Assembly (NCBI GenBank): GCA_018241185.1
Contig: JAFEEH010000209.1
Span: 1-44,779, forward strand
From: Pseudomonadota bacterium
GTDB taxonomy: Bacteria > Pseudomonadota > Gammaproteobacteria > Burkholderiales > Burkholderiaceae_C
Length of the DNA stretch: 44,779 nt
Direction: 5' to 3'
In this document: in pieces, positions 1 through 8,133 of the stretch
How the letters are laid out: each line of letters begins with the position of its first letter
How positions within the stretch are numbered: position 1 is the stretch's first letter
The notes under the pieces: generated by a model
Database searches by the model: none
What the model was told of the DNA's origin: nothing
The model's input: only the letters and a program-made list of their open reading frames with translations
Made by a program: the position numbers and the translations under genes

Positions 1-129
1 CGGCGCCCTGATCGGCCCCTTCCGGCGGCGTCCTACCGGGGAAATCGGCGCCCGCGAAAGCACCGCGGGCGGCGCGTGCAGATACTGAATCGCGGCTGAA
101 CGAAACAGCCGGCTTCAGGAATCCCAAAG

Positions 130-690
130 ATGCACAACAACAGGATGATGATGGGCGTCGCGCTGCTGGCGCTGGCTGCGACCGGCGCGGCCGCCCAGGG
201 CCGGCAGGACGCTTCGCCTGCCGCATATGTAGAAGGCGGGCAGACCTTGCATGGCAGCGCCAACAGCGAGATGGCAGGAATCGGCGTGATGCTCCCGTGG
301 GCGCCCCACCCGTCGTGGCAGGGCGGCGCACGTTCCTTCTACTGGGACCTCTTCGCCAGCCAGTGGCGCGGACCGTACGGCGGCGAACGTCGAAGCATCT
401 CGCAGATCGGCGCCATCGCCACCTGGCGCTACCGCTTCGACGGCGGCGCCTCGCCCTGGTTCGTCGAGGGCGGCATCGGCGTCAGCGTGATGGACCGGCT
501 CTACCGCACCGACGCGCGCAGCTTCAGCACCGCCTTCCAGTTCACCGAGGCGATCGGCGCGGGCTACAGCTTCGGCGCCAACGGCCAGCACGAGCTGTCG
601 TTGCGGCTGCAGCACTTCTCCAACGCCGGCATCAAGAAGCCCAACCCGGGCGAGAACTTCGTGCGGCTGCGCTACGCCTACCGCTTCTGA
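130..690 (+). CDS. pagL: Lipid A 3-O-deacylase, PagL family (acyloxyacyl hydrolase)
   Basis: The 186-residue product has an N-terminal signal peptide (Met-rich start, hydrophobic stretch, cleavage near AAAQ at about residue 22) and then an outer-membrane beta-barrel-like sequence ending in an aromatic residue (YRF), as is usual for barrel proteins. Near the end is RLQHFSNAGIKKPNPGENF, which carries the PagL catalytic signature: His162 and Ser164, with Glu175 as the likely third member. PagL enzymes remove the 3-O-linked acyl chain from lipid A in the outer leaflet, which alters recognition and permeability. Length matches the family. It is monocistronic; a GC-rich hairpin follows it. Assignment rests on the motif and overall architecture. 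Confidence 0.88.
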   Translation: MHNNRMMMGVALLALAATGAAAQGRQDASPAAYVEGGQTLHGSANSEMAGIGVMLPWAPHPSWQGGARSFYWDLFASQWRGPYGGERRSISQIGAIATWRYRFDGGASPWFVEGGIGVSVMDRLYRTDARSFSTAFQFTEAIGAGYSFGANGQHELSLRLQHFSNAGIKKPNPGENFVRLRYAYRF

Positions 691-723
691 GCTAGGCAGG
701 CTGGGCCATGGCGCCCACGCATC

Positions 724-744
724 GGGCCGCCTACGATGCGGCCC
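724..744. other. Short hairpin between pagL and the DUF3053 gene
   Basis: GGGCCGC and GCGGCCC form a perfect 7-bp stem around a 7-nt loop. There is no T-run, so it may be a weak terminator of pagL or an mRNA structure. It ends about 24 bases before the next start codon. Confidence 0.35.
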
Positions 745-767
745 TTCCAAGAGACGAGGAGCGGAAC

Positions 768-1475
768 ATGCGATCGATGTGGATGCGCCTGGCAGGGGCG
801 TGCGTGCTCGCCCTCGGCCTGGCGCTGGCCGGCTGCGGCAGCAAGGAGCCGGAGCAGCGCGCGGCGTTCATCCAGTTCCTGCAGACCCGCGTGCTCGACC
901 GACCGGGCGTGCGCGTGCCCAAGCCGACCGACGAGCAGAAGAAGCCCTTCGGCGACTACGCGCAGCACTACGCCGTGATCGCCGACTTCAACGAGTCGAT
1001 GAATCAATCGGTGGGCCAGCCGATGGAGGCGGTCATTGCCAAGGGCTCGCCGCGATCGATCGGCGACATCGTGGCGCGGCGCGACGACATCCGCACCGCG
1101 CGCGACGGCATCAAGCAGATGCGTGCCGCGCTCGACGCGAACCTGACCAAGGCCGACGCCGCGCGCGCCGCGCTCCAGCAGCCGGACGACCTGAAGGCGG
1201 TGTTCGACAAGGCCTATGAAAAGACAGTGACGCTGCCCGCAGCCACCTTCCGCGAGGTTTTCCCGGCGCTCGACGCGGTGCTCGGCGGGGCCGTGCGCAT
1301 CGGCGACTACATCGATGCGCACCGCGCCCAGATCCAGATCGCCGGTAACGCGATCACCGTGAGTGACGCGAAGGTGCAGGCCGAACTCAACGCCATGCTG
1401 CAGGAACTCAACGGCCACGCCAACGCGATCAACGCGGCACAGCGCAAGCTGCGCACCGTGGTCAGCGGCAGCTGA
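768..1475 (+). CDS. DUF3053-family lipoprotein (YiaF-like)
   Basis: The 235-residue product opens with a lipoprotein signal: a hydrophobic segment ending in LALAGCGS, with the lipidated Cys near residue 22. The mature part is alpha-helical and hydrophilic, with the FIQFLQTR and PxxxxxQKKxFGDYAxHYxVIxDFN patterns I associate with DUF3053 proteins such as E. coli YiaF, whose function is not established. The ATG at 768 is chosen because a GAGGAG Shine-Dalgarno lies about 8 bases upstream and the signal peptide starts there; an in-frame start at 708 would add an implausible N-terminus. The gene converges on the UdgX gene with a gap of only 6 bases. Confidence 0.8.
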   Translation: MRSMWMRLAGACVLALGLALAGCGSKEPEQRAAFIQFLQTRVLDRPGVRVPKPTDEQKKPFGDYAQHYAVIADFNESMNQSVGQPMEAVIAKGSPRSIGDIVARRDDIRTARDGIKQMRAALDANLTKADAARAALQQPDDLKAVFDKAYEKTVTLPAATFREVFPALDAVLGGAVRIGDYIDAHRAQIQIAGNAITVSDAKVQAELNAMLQELNGHANAINAAQRKLRTVVSGS

Positions 1476-1481
1476 GCGACT

Positions 1482-3038
1482 TCAGCGCGCGGCCTCGAGG
1501 CCGGCGATGTCGCTGGCCTGCGAGAGGTCGTCGAGCCAGGCGCGCCACGCGTCCTCGCGTTCCGCCGGATCGCCGCGCAGCAGGGCCGAGGGATGCAGCG
1601 TGATCAGCACGCGCCGGCCCTCGGGCCCTTCGAGCCACTGGCCGCGCTCGGCCATCACGGCCACGGGCCGGCCCACGAGCGCGCGCGCGGCAGTGGCACC
1701 CAGGGCGATGAAGGCGCGCGGGCGCACTTGCGCGATTTCCGATTCGAGCCAGTGCAGGCAGGCCGCGGCCTCGCGCTGGCCGGGCGTCTTGTGGATGCGC
1801 CGCTTGCCGCGCAGCTCGAACTTGAAATGCTTCACCGCGTTGGTGACGAAGAAGTGCTCGCGCGACCAGCCAAGCTCGGCAACCGCACGGTCGAAGAGCT
1901 GGCCCGACGGTCCGACGAAGGGCCGGCCCACGAGATCCTCCTGCTCGCCGGGCTGTTCGCCCACCACCATCAGCGCCGCATGGATGGGCCCTTCGCCCAT
2001 CACCGACTGCGTGGCGTGCGCGCCAATGGGACATTCGCGGCAGCGCTCGGTCGCGCGCTTGAGCGCAGCCAGCGCCGCCTTCGGATCGTCGGGCAGCGCG
2101 ACGCTGCGATTCGGGTCGAGCGCGCGCGCCTGCTGAAGCGGCTGGACGATGCGGCGTGCCGGCACCGTCGGCGCCGCTTCGACCATGCGGCCCGAGCGCT
2201 CGTGGGCCTGCGCCGTCAGGGGTGCGATGAGCGCGGCCTCGGGCAGGTTGTGCCAGTACTTGACGGGCATCTCCTTGCGCATCATGTCGGTCTTGAGCCG
2301 TGCCGGGTTGAAGATATGCGCGTAGTAGGTGAGCCACAACGCCTCGCCTGCATCGGCGGGCGGCGCATCGGTGCGCGAAGCACCCGGCCCGAAGCTGAGC
2401 TCGCCCGGCGGCAGCGAAGCATCCGGGGCGGCCTGAGGCGATGCTGTCGGATCGCTTGGCACGGGCGTCCACTCCACCGAACGCTCGGGCGTGAGGATGG
2501 CCCAGTGCATCGCCGTGAAGCGGCGCACGAAGAAGGGCGCCACGGCTTCGACGATGTGGTGGTCGGGTTCGAACCAGGCCACATGCAGCGGCGGCTGCCC
2601 TTCGCGCTCGAGCGGACGGAAACGCACGAAGGCCTTCATCTTGTGCAGGTCGCGGCGCACGGCCTGCATCATGTGGCGCGCACGCGTGCGGTCGGCATCG
2701 AGCGGATCGTGGCGCAGCGCACGCTCGTGGACCAGTCGCCACAGCAAGCGGTAGAGCAAGGCGAAGCGGGCCGGATCCTGGTGCAGCACGACCTTCTCGC
2801 ACAGCGTCAGAAACGCGGGCGGCACGACGAAATTCATAGCGCTCTGCGCAGGCGGGACGGGCGCTGCAGGCCTTTTTGCCTCTGAATGCGCGGGGGGCGC
2901 GAAGAGGTCTTCCGCCGCCCCGGCGGGGGTGTGCCACGCGACATCTTCCGGCGGCACCAACTGCGCCAGCAGCCCGCGCGCCTCACGCCGGAAACCGGGC
3001 CAGTCGGTTTCGCTGTCAAGGGTGACGGTGCGGCGCAT
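1482..3038 (-). CDS. udgX: UdgX-family uracil-DNA-binding protein fused to a DUF4130 domain
   Basis: This is a 518-residue two-part protein. Residues 1-260 match the DUF4130 (TIGR03915-type) domain found beside UdgX. Residues about 325-510 are a uracil-DNA glycosylase-fold domain with GEQPGEQED (360-368), the UdgX-specific KRRIH loop (412-416) and a HPS motif (482-484). In characterised UdgX the His of KRRIH forms a covalent link to the uracil site in DNA; it is present here as His416. Cys333, Cys336 and Cys427 are probable Fe-S ligands, and by comparison with family 4 enzymes the remaining position is His404 (inference). The gene lies 104 bases downstream of the radical SAM gene on the same strand. 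Residues about 50-70, a linker, are encoded by a copy of a dispersed repeat. The start at 3038 gives the expected domain N-terminus. Confidence 0.9.
   Translation of the reverse strand: MRRTVTLDSETDWPGFRREARGLLAQLVPPEDVAWHTPAGAAEDLFAPPAHSEAKRPAAPVPPAQSAMNFVVPPAFLTLCEKVVLHQDPARFALLYRLLWRLVHERALRHDPLDADRTRARHMMQAVRRDLHKMKAFVRFRPLEREGQPPLHVAWFEPDHHIVEAVAPFFVRRFTAMHWAILTPERSVEWTPVPSDPTASPQAAPDASLPPGELSFGPGASRTDAPPADAGEALWLTYYAHIFNPARLKTDMMRKEMPVKYWHNLPEAALIAPLTAQAHERSGRMVEAAPTVPARRIVQPLQQARALDPNRSVALPDDPKAALAALKRATERCRECPIGAHATQSVMGEGPIHAALMVVGEQPGEQEDLVGRPFVGPSGQLFDRAVAELGWSREHFFVTNAVKHFKFELRGKRRIHKTPGQREAAACLHWLESEIAQVRPRAFIALGATAARALVGRPVAVMAERGQWLEGPEGRRVLITLHPSALLRGDPAEREDAWRAWLDDLSQASDIAGLEAAR
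2830..2889 (+). repeat. 63-bp-family repeat, copy A, inside udgX
   Basis: Reads AATTCATAGC, then GCGCAGGCGGGACGGGCGCT and a GGCC..TTTTTGCC tail. It matches the copy at 30953-31017 over most of its length but lacks the first half of the GCTAT/ATAGC arm. It lies wholly within the UdgX coding region, in the opposite orientation, and is read in frame as a Pro/Ala-rich linker. No other copy in this window lies inside a gene. Confidence 0.8.
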
Positions 3039-3142
3039 GAACCTCACGCTAGGGGGGGCAAGGGAGCGCGTGTGTAGGTGGCCGGCGCGCGGCGCGGGCA
3101 GCGCAGTCGTGCATCGCCATGCGCTTGCGAGGCAGCGCCGGA

Positions 3143-4420
3143 TCAGGCTTCGAAGAGGCTGCGTTGCACCGGCGGCGGTGCCAGGCGGGCCTTCAGGTCT
3201 TCGGCCTCCAGCACACGGCCGGGTCGATGGTCCGCCAGCACCACGAAGGGCATGACCTTCGCCAGCGGCACGCGCAGGCGCTTGAGGTCGTCGCTGCGCA
3301 GCCGGCGCACGCGACGCGTGGCCAGCAGCTGCTGCACCGTGCGCACGCCCAGGCCGGGCACGCGCCACAGCAGCTCGCGCGGCGCGGTGTTGAGGTCGAC
3401 CGGAAAGCGTTCGCGGTGCGCCAGCGCCCAGGCCAGCTTGGGATCGACATCGAGCGCGAGCATGCCGCCCTGCGCGGGCGCAACGATCTCGCTCGCCTCG
3501 AAGCCGTAGAAGCGCAGCAGCCAGTCGGCCTGGTAGAGCCGGTGCTCGCGCGCCAGCGGCGGCGCCACCAGCGGCAGCGACGAGGACGCATCGGGGATGG
3601 GACTGAAGGCCGAGTAGTACACGCGCCGCAGCCGGTAGGCGCCGTAGAGCTGCGCGCTGCTGGCCAGGATGGCGGCGTCGTCGGTGGCGTCGGCGCCCAC
3701 GATCATCTGCGTGCTCTGGCCGGCGGGCGCGAAACGCGGCGCCGCGGCACGGGCCGGTCGTGCGCGCGGCAGCGACACGGTGGGCGCTGCCTCGGCCTGT
3801 GCCTTCTGCGCCTTGGCTTCGTCGATGTGCACCGTGAGCCGTGCCATCGAGCGGCGGATTGCCGCGCCGTCCTTCTCGGGTGCGAGGCTTTCCAGGCCCT
3901 GCAACGTCGGCAGCTCCACGTTGATGCTCAGCCGGTCGGCGTAGCGGCCGGCCTTGTGCAGCAGCTCGGGGGCCGCATCGGGGATGGTCTTGAGGTGGAT
4001 GTAGCCGCGGAAGTCGTGCTCTTCGCGCAGCACGCGCGCGACTTCGACCACCTGCTCCATCGTGTAGTCGGGGCTGCGGATGATGCCGCTGGAGAGAAAC
4101 AACCCCTCGATGCAGTTTCGGCGGTAGAAATCGAGCGTGAGCTGCACCACCTCGTCGACCGAGAAGCGGGCGCGCGGCACATTGCTGGTGACGCGATTGA
4201 CGCAGTACAGGCAGTCGTACTGGCAGAAATTGGTCAGCAGGATCTTGAGCAGCGAGATGCAGCGCCCGTCGGGCGCATAGCTGTGGCAGATGCCCGAGCC
4301 TTCGGTCGAGCCGATGCCCCGGCCGCCCACCGAGTGGCGCTTCTCGGTACCGCTGGAGGCACAGGAGGCGTCGTACTTGGCCGCGTCGGCGAGGATGGCG
4401 AGCTTGCGCTGAAGAATCAC
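3143..4420 (-). CDS. Radical SAM protein paired with UdgX (putative DNA modification/repair, TIGR03916-type)
   Basis: The 425-residue product begins ILQRKLAILADAAKYDASCASSG, the typical N-terminus of the UdgX-linked radical SAM family. A CxxxCxxC cluster (Cys66, Cys70, Cys73; CQYDCLYC) binds the 4Fe-4S cluster that cleaves S-adenosylmethionine. Residues about 343-376 form a helix-hairpin-helix segment (DLNTAPRELLWRVPGLG), which suggests DNA contact. The substrate is not known. The first possible start after an in-frame stop is GTG at 4420. A LexA-type operator overlaps it, so the mRNA may be leaderless or nearly so; no Shine-Dalgarno is visible. The gene is followed by udgX on the same strand, so the two are probably co-transcribed and induced by DNA damage. 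Confidence 0.9.
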   Translation of the reverse strand: MILQRKLAILADAAKYDASCASSGTEKRHSVGGRGIGSTEGSGICHSYAPDGRCISLLKILLTNFCQYDCLYCVNRVTSNVPRARFSVDEVVQLTLDFYRRNCIEGLFLSSGIIRSPDYTMEQVVEVARVLREEHDFRGYIHLKTIPDAAPELLHKAGRYADRLSINVELPTLQGLESLAPEKDGAAIRRSMARLTVHIDEAKAQKAQAEAAPTVSLPRARPARAAAPRFAPAGQSTQMIVGADATDDAAILASSAQLYGAYRLRRVYYSAFSPIPDASSSLPLVAPPLAREHRLYQADWLLRFYGFEASEIVAPAQGGMLALDVDPKLAWALAHRERFPVDLNTAPRELLWRVPGLGVRTVQQLLATRRVRRLRSDDLKRLRVPLAKVMPFVVLADHRPGRVLEAEDLKARLAPPPVQRSLFEA

Positions 4421-4440
4421 TGGATAAATTTACAGTGATT
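4415..4440 (-). promoter_or_regulatory. LexA (SOS) operator at the start of the radical SAM-udgX pair
   Basis: The sequence has perfect 8-bp inverted arms AATCACTG and CAGTGATT around a 10-nt AT-rich centre. The core at 4420-4435 reads CTGGATAAATTTACAG, the CTG-N10-CAG form of a proteobacterial LexA box; on the minus strand it is CTGT-N8-CCAG. It stands out as AT-rich in a GC-rich region and lies directly on the GTG start, where a bound repressor would block transcription. LexA itself is not in the window, so the assignment rests on consensus and on the DNA-repair role of the genes. Confidence 0.8.
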
Positions 4441-4480
4441 TGGGGGCGCGCGCCAGACCGCCCATCGCCTCGCAGCGGCG

Positions 4481-4747
4481 CTACTGCGCTTTCTTCGAAT
4501 GGCCGGCCGGATCGCTGGAAGCGGGTGCGCCTTCGCCGGACCCAGGCGCGGGCGCCGGCGTGACGGGCTGCACGGCCGCGCCGGCCCCCGTGGGTTCGCT
4601 CGGGTGCGGCGCGCTGCTCGACGCTCCCGGCGAGGCGGCCGCGGGTGGCGTGGCCGCGGGGGGGGCGGCGTCGTTGCCGTTCTTGCCGCAGGCCGTGAGC
4701 GCGACCGCGGTGATGCCGAGAGCGATCAGGCGGGGAAGAGGGGTCAT
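4481..4747 (-). CDS. Small Pro/Ala-rich lipoprotein
   Basis: An 88-residue protein with a lipoprotein signal (LIALGITAVALTACGKNG, lipid-bearing Cys at about residue 20) followed by a low-complexity Ala/Pro/Ser/Gly region and a Lys-rich end. No enzymatic domain is visible. The ATG at 4747 is supported by an AGGAG Shine-Dalgarno about 8 bases upstream. It follows ybhN by 40 bases on the same strand and probably closes the ybhP-clsB-ybhN transcript. Composition suggests an envelope spacer or structural lipoprotein; the specific role is unknown. Confidence 0.7.
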   Translation of the reverse strand: MTPLPRLIALGITAVALTACGKNGNDAAPPAATPPAAASPGASSSAPHPSEPTGAGAAVQPVTPAPAPGSGEGAPASSDPAGHSKKAQ

Positions 4748-4787
4748 GGCTGTCTCCTGAAAAATCGAAAGCCGCGCAGGGCGCGGA

Positions 4788-5831
4788 TCAGATCGGCGCG
4801 GATGCGCCGGTGGTCGCAAGGCGACGCGCCTGCGTCTCCATGGCGAGATAGAGCACCACCGCCACCGCGAGCGGCGCCCAGTAGTACACGGCGCGGTAGC
4901 ACAGCACCGCGGCGATCAGGGCCGTGCTCGTGAGCGGCGGCGCCAGCAGGGCGACGAACACCGCCTCGAGCACGCCCAGTCCCGCAGGCACGCGGGACAT
5001 GAGGCCTGCCACCGCGCCGATCAGCAGCACGCCCAGCGCCATGGGGTAGGGCACGCGGTCCAGCAGCAGCACATGCATCGCCAGGCCCATGACGCCCCAG
5101 TTGGCACACGACAGGGCCAGTTGCACGAAGGCGACGCGCAGGCTGGGCAGTGCGATCTCGTGGCCGCGCACGGTCCATTCGCGCCGGCGCGAGAAGGCAC
5201 ATGCGAGCAGGTAGGCCAGCGACACGGCGACCAGCCCCGCGCCCAGTGCGCGCAAGGCGGTCCGGCCCAGGTGCCAGTCCTCGGGCAGGGCCAGCGGCCA
5301 CAGCAGGAAGGCCAGCCCGGCGAGCAGAAAGTAGCCCAGCCAGTTCGTGAGCATGCTCATCCCGACCACGCGCGTGATCTGCCCGGGCGCCAGGCCGAGC
5401 CGCGAGTACAGGCGCACCCGCATGCCCACCGCGCCCACGATCGTGCCCATGTTCAGGTTGAAGGCGTAACTCACGAAGGTGATCGCCATCACCGTGGGCA
5501 CCGGCAGGCGGTGCCCGGTGTAGTGCCGGCCGACCAGATCGAAGCTCGCGTAGATGAGGTGGCTCAGCGCCGCGAGGGCCGCCGCCACGAGCAGCGTGCG
5601 CAGGGGGTAGGCGCGCATGGTGGCGAACACCTGTTCCCACTCGATGGCGCGCGCCTGGCTCACCAGCAGCACGGCCACGAAGGCAAGAAAGCCCAGCACG
5701 ACCAGGCGCTTGGCCCAGGGCCACCACGGCCGCGCGCGCCAGGCCTGCAGCCGCCGCCCGCCGCCGGTCGGCGCGCGCGCCTCGCCCGTCGGCACGGTAT
5801 TGGATGGCGCGGCGGTGGAGGAAGGCGCCAT
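4788..5831 (-). CDS. ybhN: YbhN-like inner membrane protein (UPF0104 / LPG synthase TM-domain family)
   Basis: The 347-residue protein has about eight hydrophobic segments after a short basic N-terminus, with FNLNMGTIVGAVGMRVRLYSRLG near residues 120-145 and SRVPAGLGVLEAVFVALL near residues 285-305, both characteristic of the lysylphosphatidylglycerol-synthase transmembrane family. E. coli YbhN belongs to this family; its precise transport or flippase role is not settled. It follows clsB by 20 bases in the conserved order ybhP-clsB-ybhN, which suggests that it handles or positions phospholipids related to cardiolipin. The ATG at 5831 gives a soluble N-terminus before the first membrane helix, as in homologues. 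Confidence 0.87.
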   Translation of the reverse strand: MAPSSTAAPSNTVPTGEARAPTGGGRRLQAWRARPWWPWAKRLVVLGFLAFVAVLLVSQARAIEWEQVFATMRAYPLRTLLVAAALAALSHLIYASFDLVGRHYTGHRLPVPTVMAITFVSYAFNLNMGTIVGAVGMRVRLYSRLGLAPGQITRVVGMSMLTNWLGYFLLAGLAFLLWPLALPEDWHLGRTALRALGAGLVAVSLAYLLACAFSRRREWTVRGHEIALPSLRVAFVQLALSCANWGVMGLAMHVLLLDRVPYPMALGVLLIGAVAGLMSRVPAGLGVLEAVFVALLAPPLTSTALIAAVLCYRAVYYWAPLAVAVVLYLAMETQARRLATTGASAPI

Positions 5832-5851
5832 GGCGGCTCGCGTCGGCCGCC

Positions 5852-7102
5852 TCAGGCGGCGTCGGTCTGGGCGACGGACCCGTCGTGCCCGCGCTCGCGC
5901 GGCGGCTCCGTTGGCACGGCGGGCTTGAGCCGCGGCGCATGGCGCGGCAGCCAGCCCGCCCACGAGGGGTACCAGCGCATGAAGTGGAAGACGAAGAAGC
6001 TGCGCACCAGGCGCCAGCCGCTCCATTCGCCCAGCGCATCGACTTCGATCTGCTTGCAGCTGTGGCGCATCAGATGATCGAGCCGCTCGGTCAGCACGCG
6101 GTTGAAGTCCCGGTCGCGGATGATGACGTTGGCCTCGAGGTTGAGCGACAGGCTCAGCGGATCGAGATTGCTCGAACCGACCGTACTCCACACGTCGTCG
6201 ACCACCGCGACCTTGCCATGCAGCGGGCGCTCGCAGTACTCGTGGATCTTCACGCCCGCGTTCAGCAGGTGGTGATACAGCATGCTGGCCGCCGTCTTCA
6301 CGATCGGCATGTCGGGCTCACCCTGCAGGATGAGACGCACGTCGACCCCTCGCCGCGCCGCACGGCGCAGGTCCTTGATGAGCCGGTAGCCGGGAAAGAA
6401 GTAGGCGTTGGCGATGACGATGCGGTGACGCGCCGTGCGGATCGCCGCGCGGTAGTGGCGCTCGATGTCGGTCGTGTGGCGGCGGTTGTCGCGGGTGACG
6501 AACATCACTTCCGATTCGCCGGTCGGCGCGTTCTCCATGTCGGCAGTGCGCTGCAGCCGGCGGCGGAACCACCCTGCACCCTTGCTGCCGCCCACCGCGA
6601 TCGCATGCAGCACGAAGCGGTGGATCTCGCTCACCACCGGGCCCGTCAGCTCCACCGCATAGTCCTGCTTGGCCTTGGGACCGAAGTCCATCACGTGGTC
6701 GGCCGAATAGTTGATGCCACCGACGAAGGCGCGTTGGCCATCGATGACCACGATCTTGCGGTGCATGCGGCGGAACACGTTGAGGCGCTGTCCGAGGAAT
6801 CGCGTGCCTGGATCGAACACCCGCACCCGCACGCCGGCCTGCCCCAAACCGTCGAGGAATTCAGGCGACAGATCGGGCGAGCCGAAGCCGTCGATCATCA
6901 GGTCGACCTTGACGCCACGGCGCGCGGTCTCGCACAGGGCGGCATGCAGTGCCTTGCCGACCTTGTCCTCGAACAGGATGAAGGTCTCGACGACCACTTC
7001 GCGCTCGGCGGCGCGGATGGCCTCGAACACGCGCGGGAAGAACGCTTCACCGTTCTCCAGCAGTTCGACCTGGTTGCCGGCGTACCAGCGACGTTCGCTC
7101 AT
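5852..7102 (-). CDS. clsB: Cardiolipin synthase B (phospholipase D superfamily)
   Basis: The 416-residue protein carries two HKD motifs of the phospholipase D superfamily: HRKIVVIDGQRAFVGGIN in the first half and LHGKVAVVDDVWSTVGSSN in the second. These catalytic His/Lys/Asp sets transfer phosphatidyl groups, in ClsB to make cardiolipin at the inner membrane. The YAGNQVELLENGEAFF opening is typical of ClsB (YbhO). It lacks the two N-terminal membrane helices of ClsA, again as in ClsB. It follows ybhP by 16 bases and precedes ybhN by 20, the same neighbourhood as in E. coli. The last 30 residues are a charged, Pro-rich extension. Confidence 0.93.
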   Translation of the reverse strand: MSERRWYAGNQVELLENGEAFFPRVFEAIRAAEREVVVETFILFEDKVGKALHAALCETARRGVKVDLMIDGFGSPDLSPEFLDGLGQAGVRVRVFDPGTRFLGQRLNVFRRMHRKIVVIDGQRAFVGGINYSADHVMDFGPKAKQDYAVELTGPVVSEIHRFVLHAIAVGGSKGAGWFRRRLQRTADMENAPTGESEVMFVTRDNRRHTTDIERHYRAAIRTARHRIVIANAYFFPGYRLIKDLRRAARRGVDVRLILQGEPDMPIVKTAASMLYHHLLNAGVKIHEYCERPLHGKVAVVDDVWSTVGSSNLDPLSLSLNLEANVIIRDRDFNRVLTERLDHLMRHSCKQIEVDALGEWSGWRLVRSFFVFHFMRWYPSWAGWLPRHAPRLKPAVPTEPPRERGHDGSVAQTDAA

Positions 7103-7118
7103 GGGCGTGCTCCCATCC

Positions 7119-7913
7119 TCATAAATCGATCTCGGCGACCAGCGGCGCGTGGTCGGACAGGTGCGACCAGGGCCGGCGCGGCAGCACCACCGGCGCGTGC
7201 GCCCCGGCATTGCGCACGTAGATGCGGTCCAGCGGCAGCACCGGAAAGCGCGAGGGAAAGGTTCGAGCCGCGCGACCGTTGGCGTGCTTGAACACTTCGC
7301 GCAAACCCGCGCCCTGCTCGAGCACGTCATGCGCGCGATTGCGCCAGTCGTTGAAGTCGCCGGCCACCACCAGGGGCGCTTCGGCTGGCACCTCGTCGCG
7401 CACGATGTGGCACAGCAACTCGAGCTGCTGCTGGCGGTGCGCTTCGGCCAGACCCAGGTGCGCACAGATCACATGCACGTCGACCGTGCGGCCGGGAAGG
7501 CGCAACGCACAATGAAGCAAACCGCGCTTCTCCGGGCCCGCCACCGACACGTCGTGGTTGCGGTGATGCACGATCGGAAACTTCGACAGCACGGCATTGC
7601 CATGGTGGCCGCGCGGGTACACCGCGTTGCGCCCGTAGGCGAACTGCGGCCACATCGTGTCGGCCAGGAATTCGTAGTGCGGCGCTTCGGGCCAGTTGTC
7701 GACCTTCTTCTGGTGCCGCGAATGCGTGCCCAGCACTTCCTGCAGGAAGACGACATCGGCACCCACCGTCCGCACGGCATCGCGCAGCTCGGGCAGGATG
7801 AACTTGCGGTTGAGCGCCGTGAAACCCTTGTGGGTGTTTACCGTCATCACTTTCAGCGACTTGGGTGGCGCGGCGGCAGCCAGCGGCAGATGGGGTTCGG
7901 AGAGGAGTGCCAC
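7119..7913 (-). CDS. ybhP: YbhP-like endonuclease/exonuclease/phosphatase-family protein
   Basis: The 264-residue protein closely follows E. coli YbhP as I recall it: [77 protein letters not shown] and [13 protein letters not shown]. The Glu, Asn/Asp and terminal SDH residues make up the DNase I-like metal-dependent active site. The substrate of YbhP is not established; a phosphodiesterase acting on lipid head groups would fit its constant pairing with clsB. GTG at 7913 is the preferred start because it gives a leader similar in length to E. coli YbhP; an ATG 22 codons on would cut into the first strand. First gene of the four-gene operon. Confidence 0.88.
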   Translation of the reverse strand: MALLSEPHLPLAAAAPPKSLKVMTVNTHKGFTALNRKFILPELRDAVRTVGADVVFLQEVLGTHSRHQKKVDNWPEAPHYEFLADTMWPQFAYGRNAVYPRGHHGNAVLSKFPIVHHRNHDVSVAGPEKRGLLHCALRLPGRTVDVHVICAHLGLAEAHRQQQLELLCHIVRDEVPAEAPLVVAGDFNDWRNRAHDVLEQGAGLREVFKHANGRAARTFPSRFPVLPLDRIYVRNAGAHAPVVLPRRPWSHLSDHAPLVAEIDL

Positions 7914-7947
7914 CCTGCGGGTTGTACGGGGCCTGCCGGATTGCGCA

Positions 7948-8019
7948 TGTAGGAAGGTGTCAGCTTCTTCCCGTCCGAATTTCGCGGATGCCGCCGGGGC
8001 GGTGCGTGACGCTCCTACA
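7948..8019. repeat. Imperfect inverted repeat between ybhP and the small secreted gene
   Basis: TGTAGGA (7948-7954) and TCCTACA (8013-8019) bound a 58-base interior. Matching extends inward with mismatches. It lies in the shared upstream region of two divergent genes and could be a degraded dispersed repeat or a cruciform. No clear promoter elements were found within it. Confidence 0.35.
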
Positions 8020-8133
8020 GCCGCGCGCCGCGCGTCCCGACAGGCAGGTGTCGAGCCCTCTCCTAACTTGAAGTTCTTCCGGTGCCCGGCCATGGCCGCC
8101 TCGGCACGCTTATCCACCTTCCAGGAGCCTCGC

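Noticed and set aside
115-750. 211-codon minus-strand frame
   Set aside because: It is antisense to pagL and has no recognisable domain or start signal.
3119-4438. 439-codon plus-strand frame
   Set aside because: It is antisense to the radical SAM gene, which has the CxxxCxxC cluster and family-wide motifs.
5804-7291. 495-codon plus-strand frame
   Set aside because: It is antisense to clsB, which has both HKD motifs.
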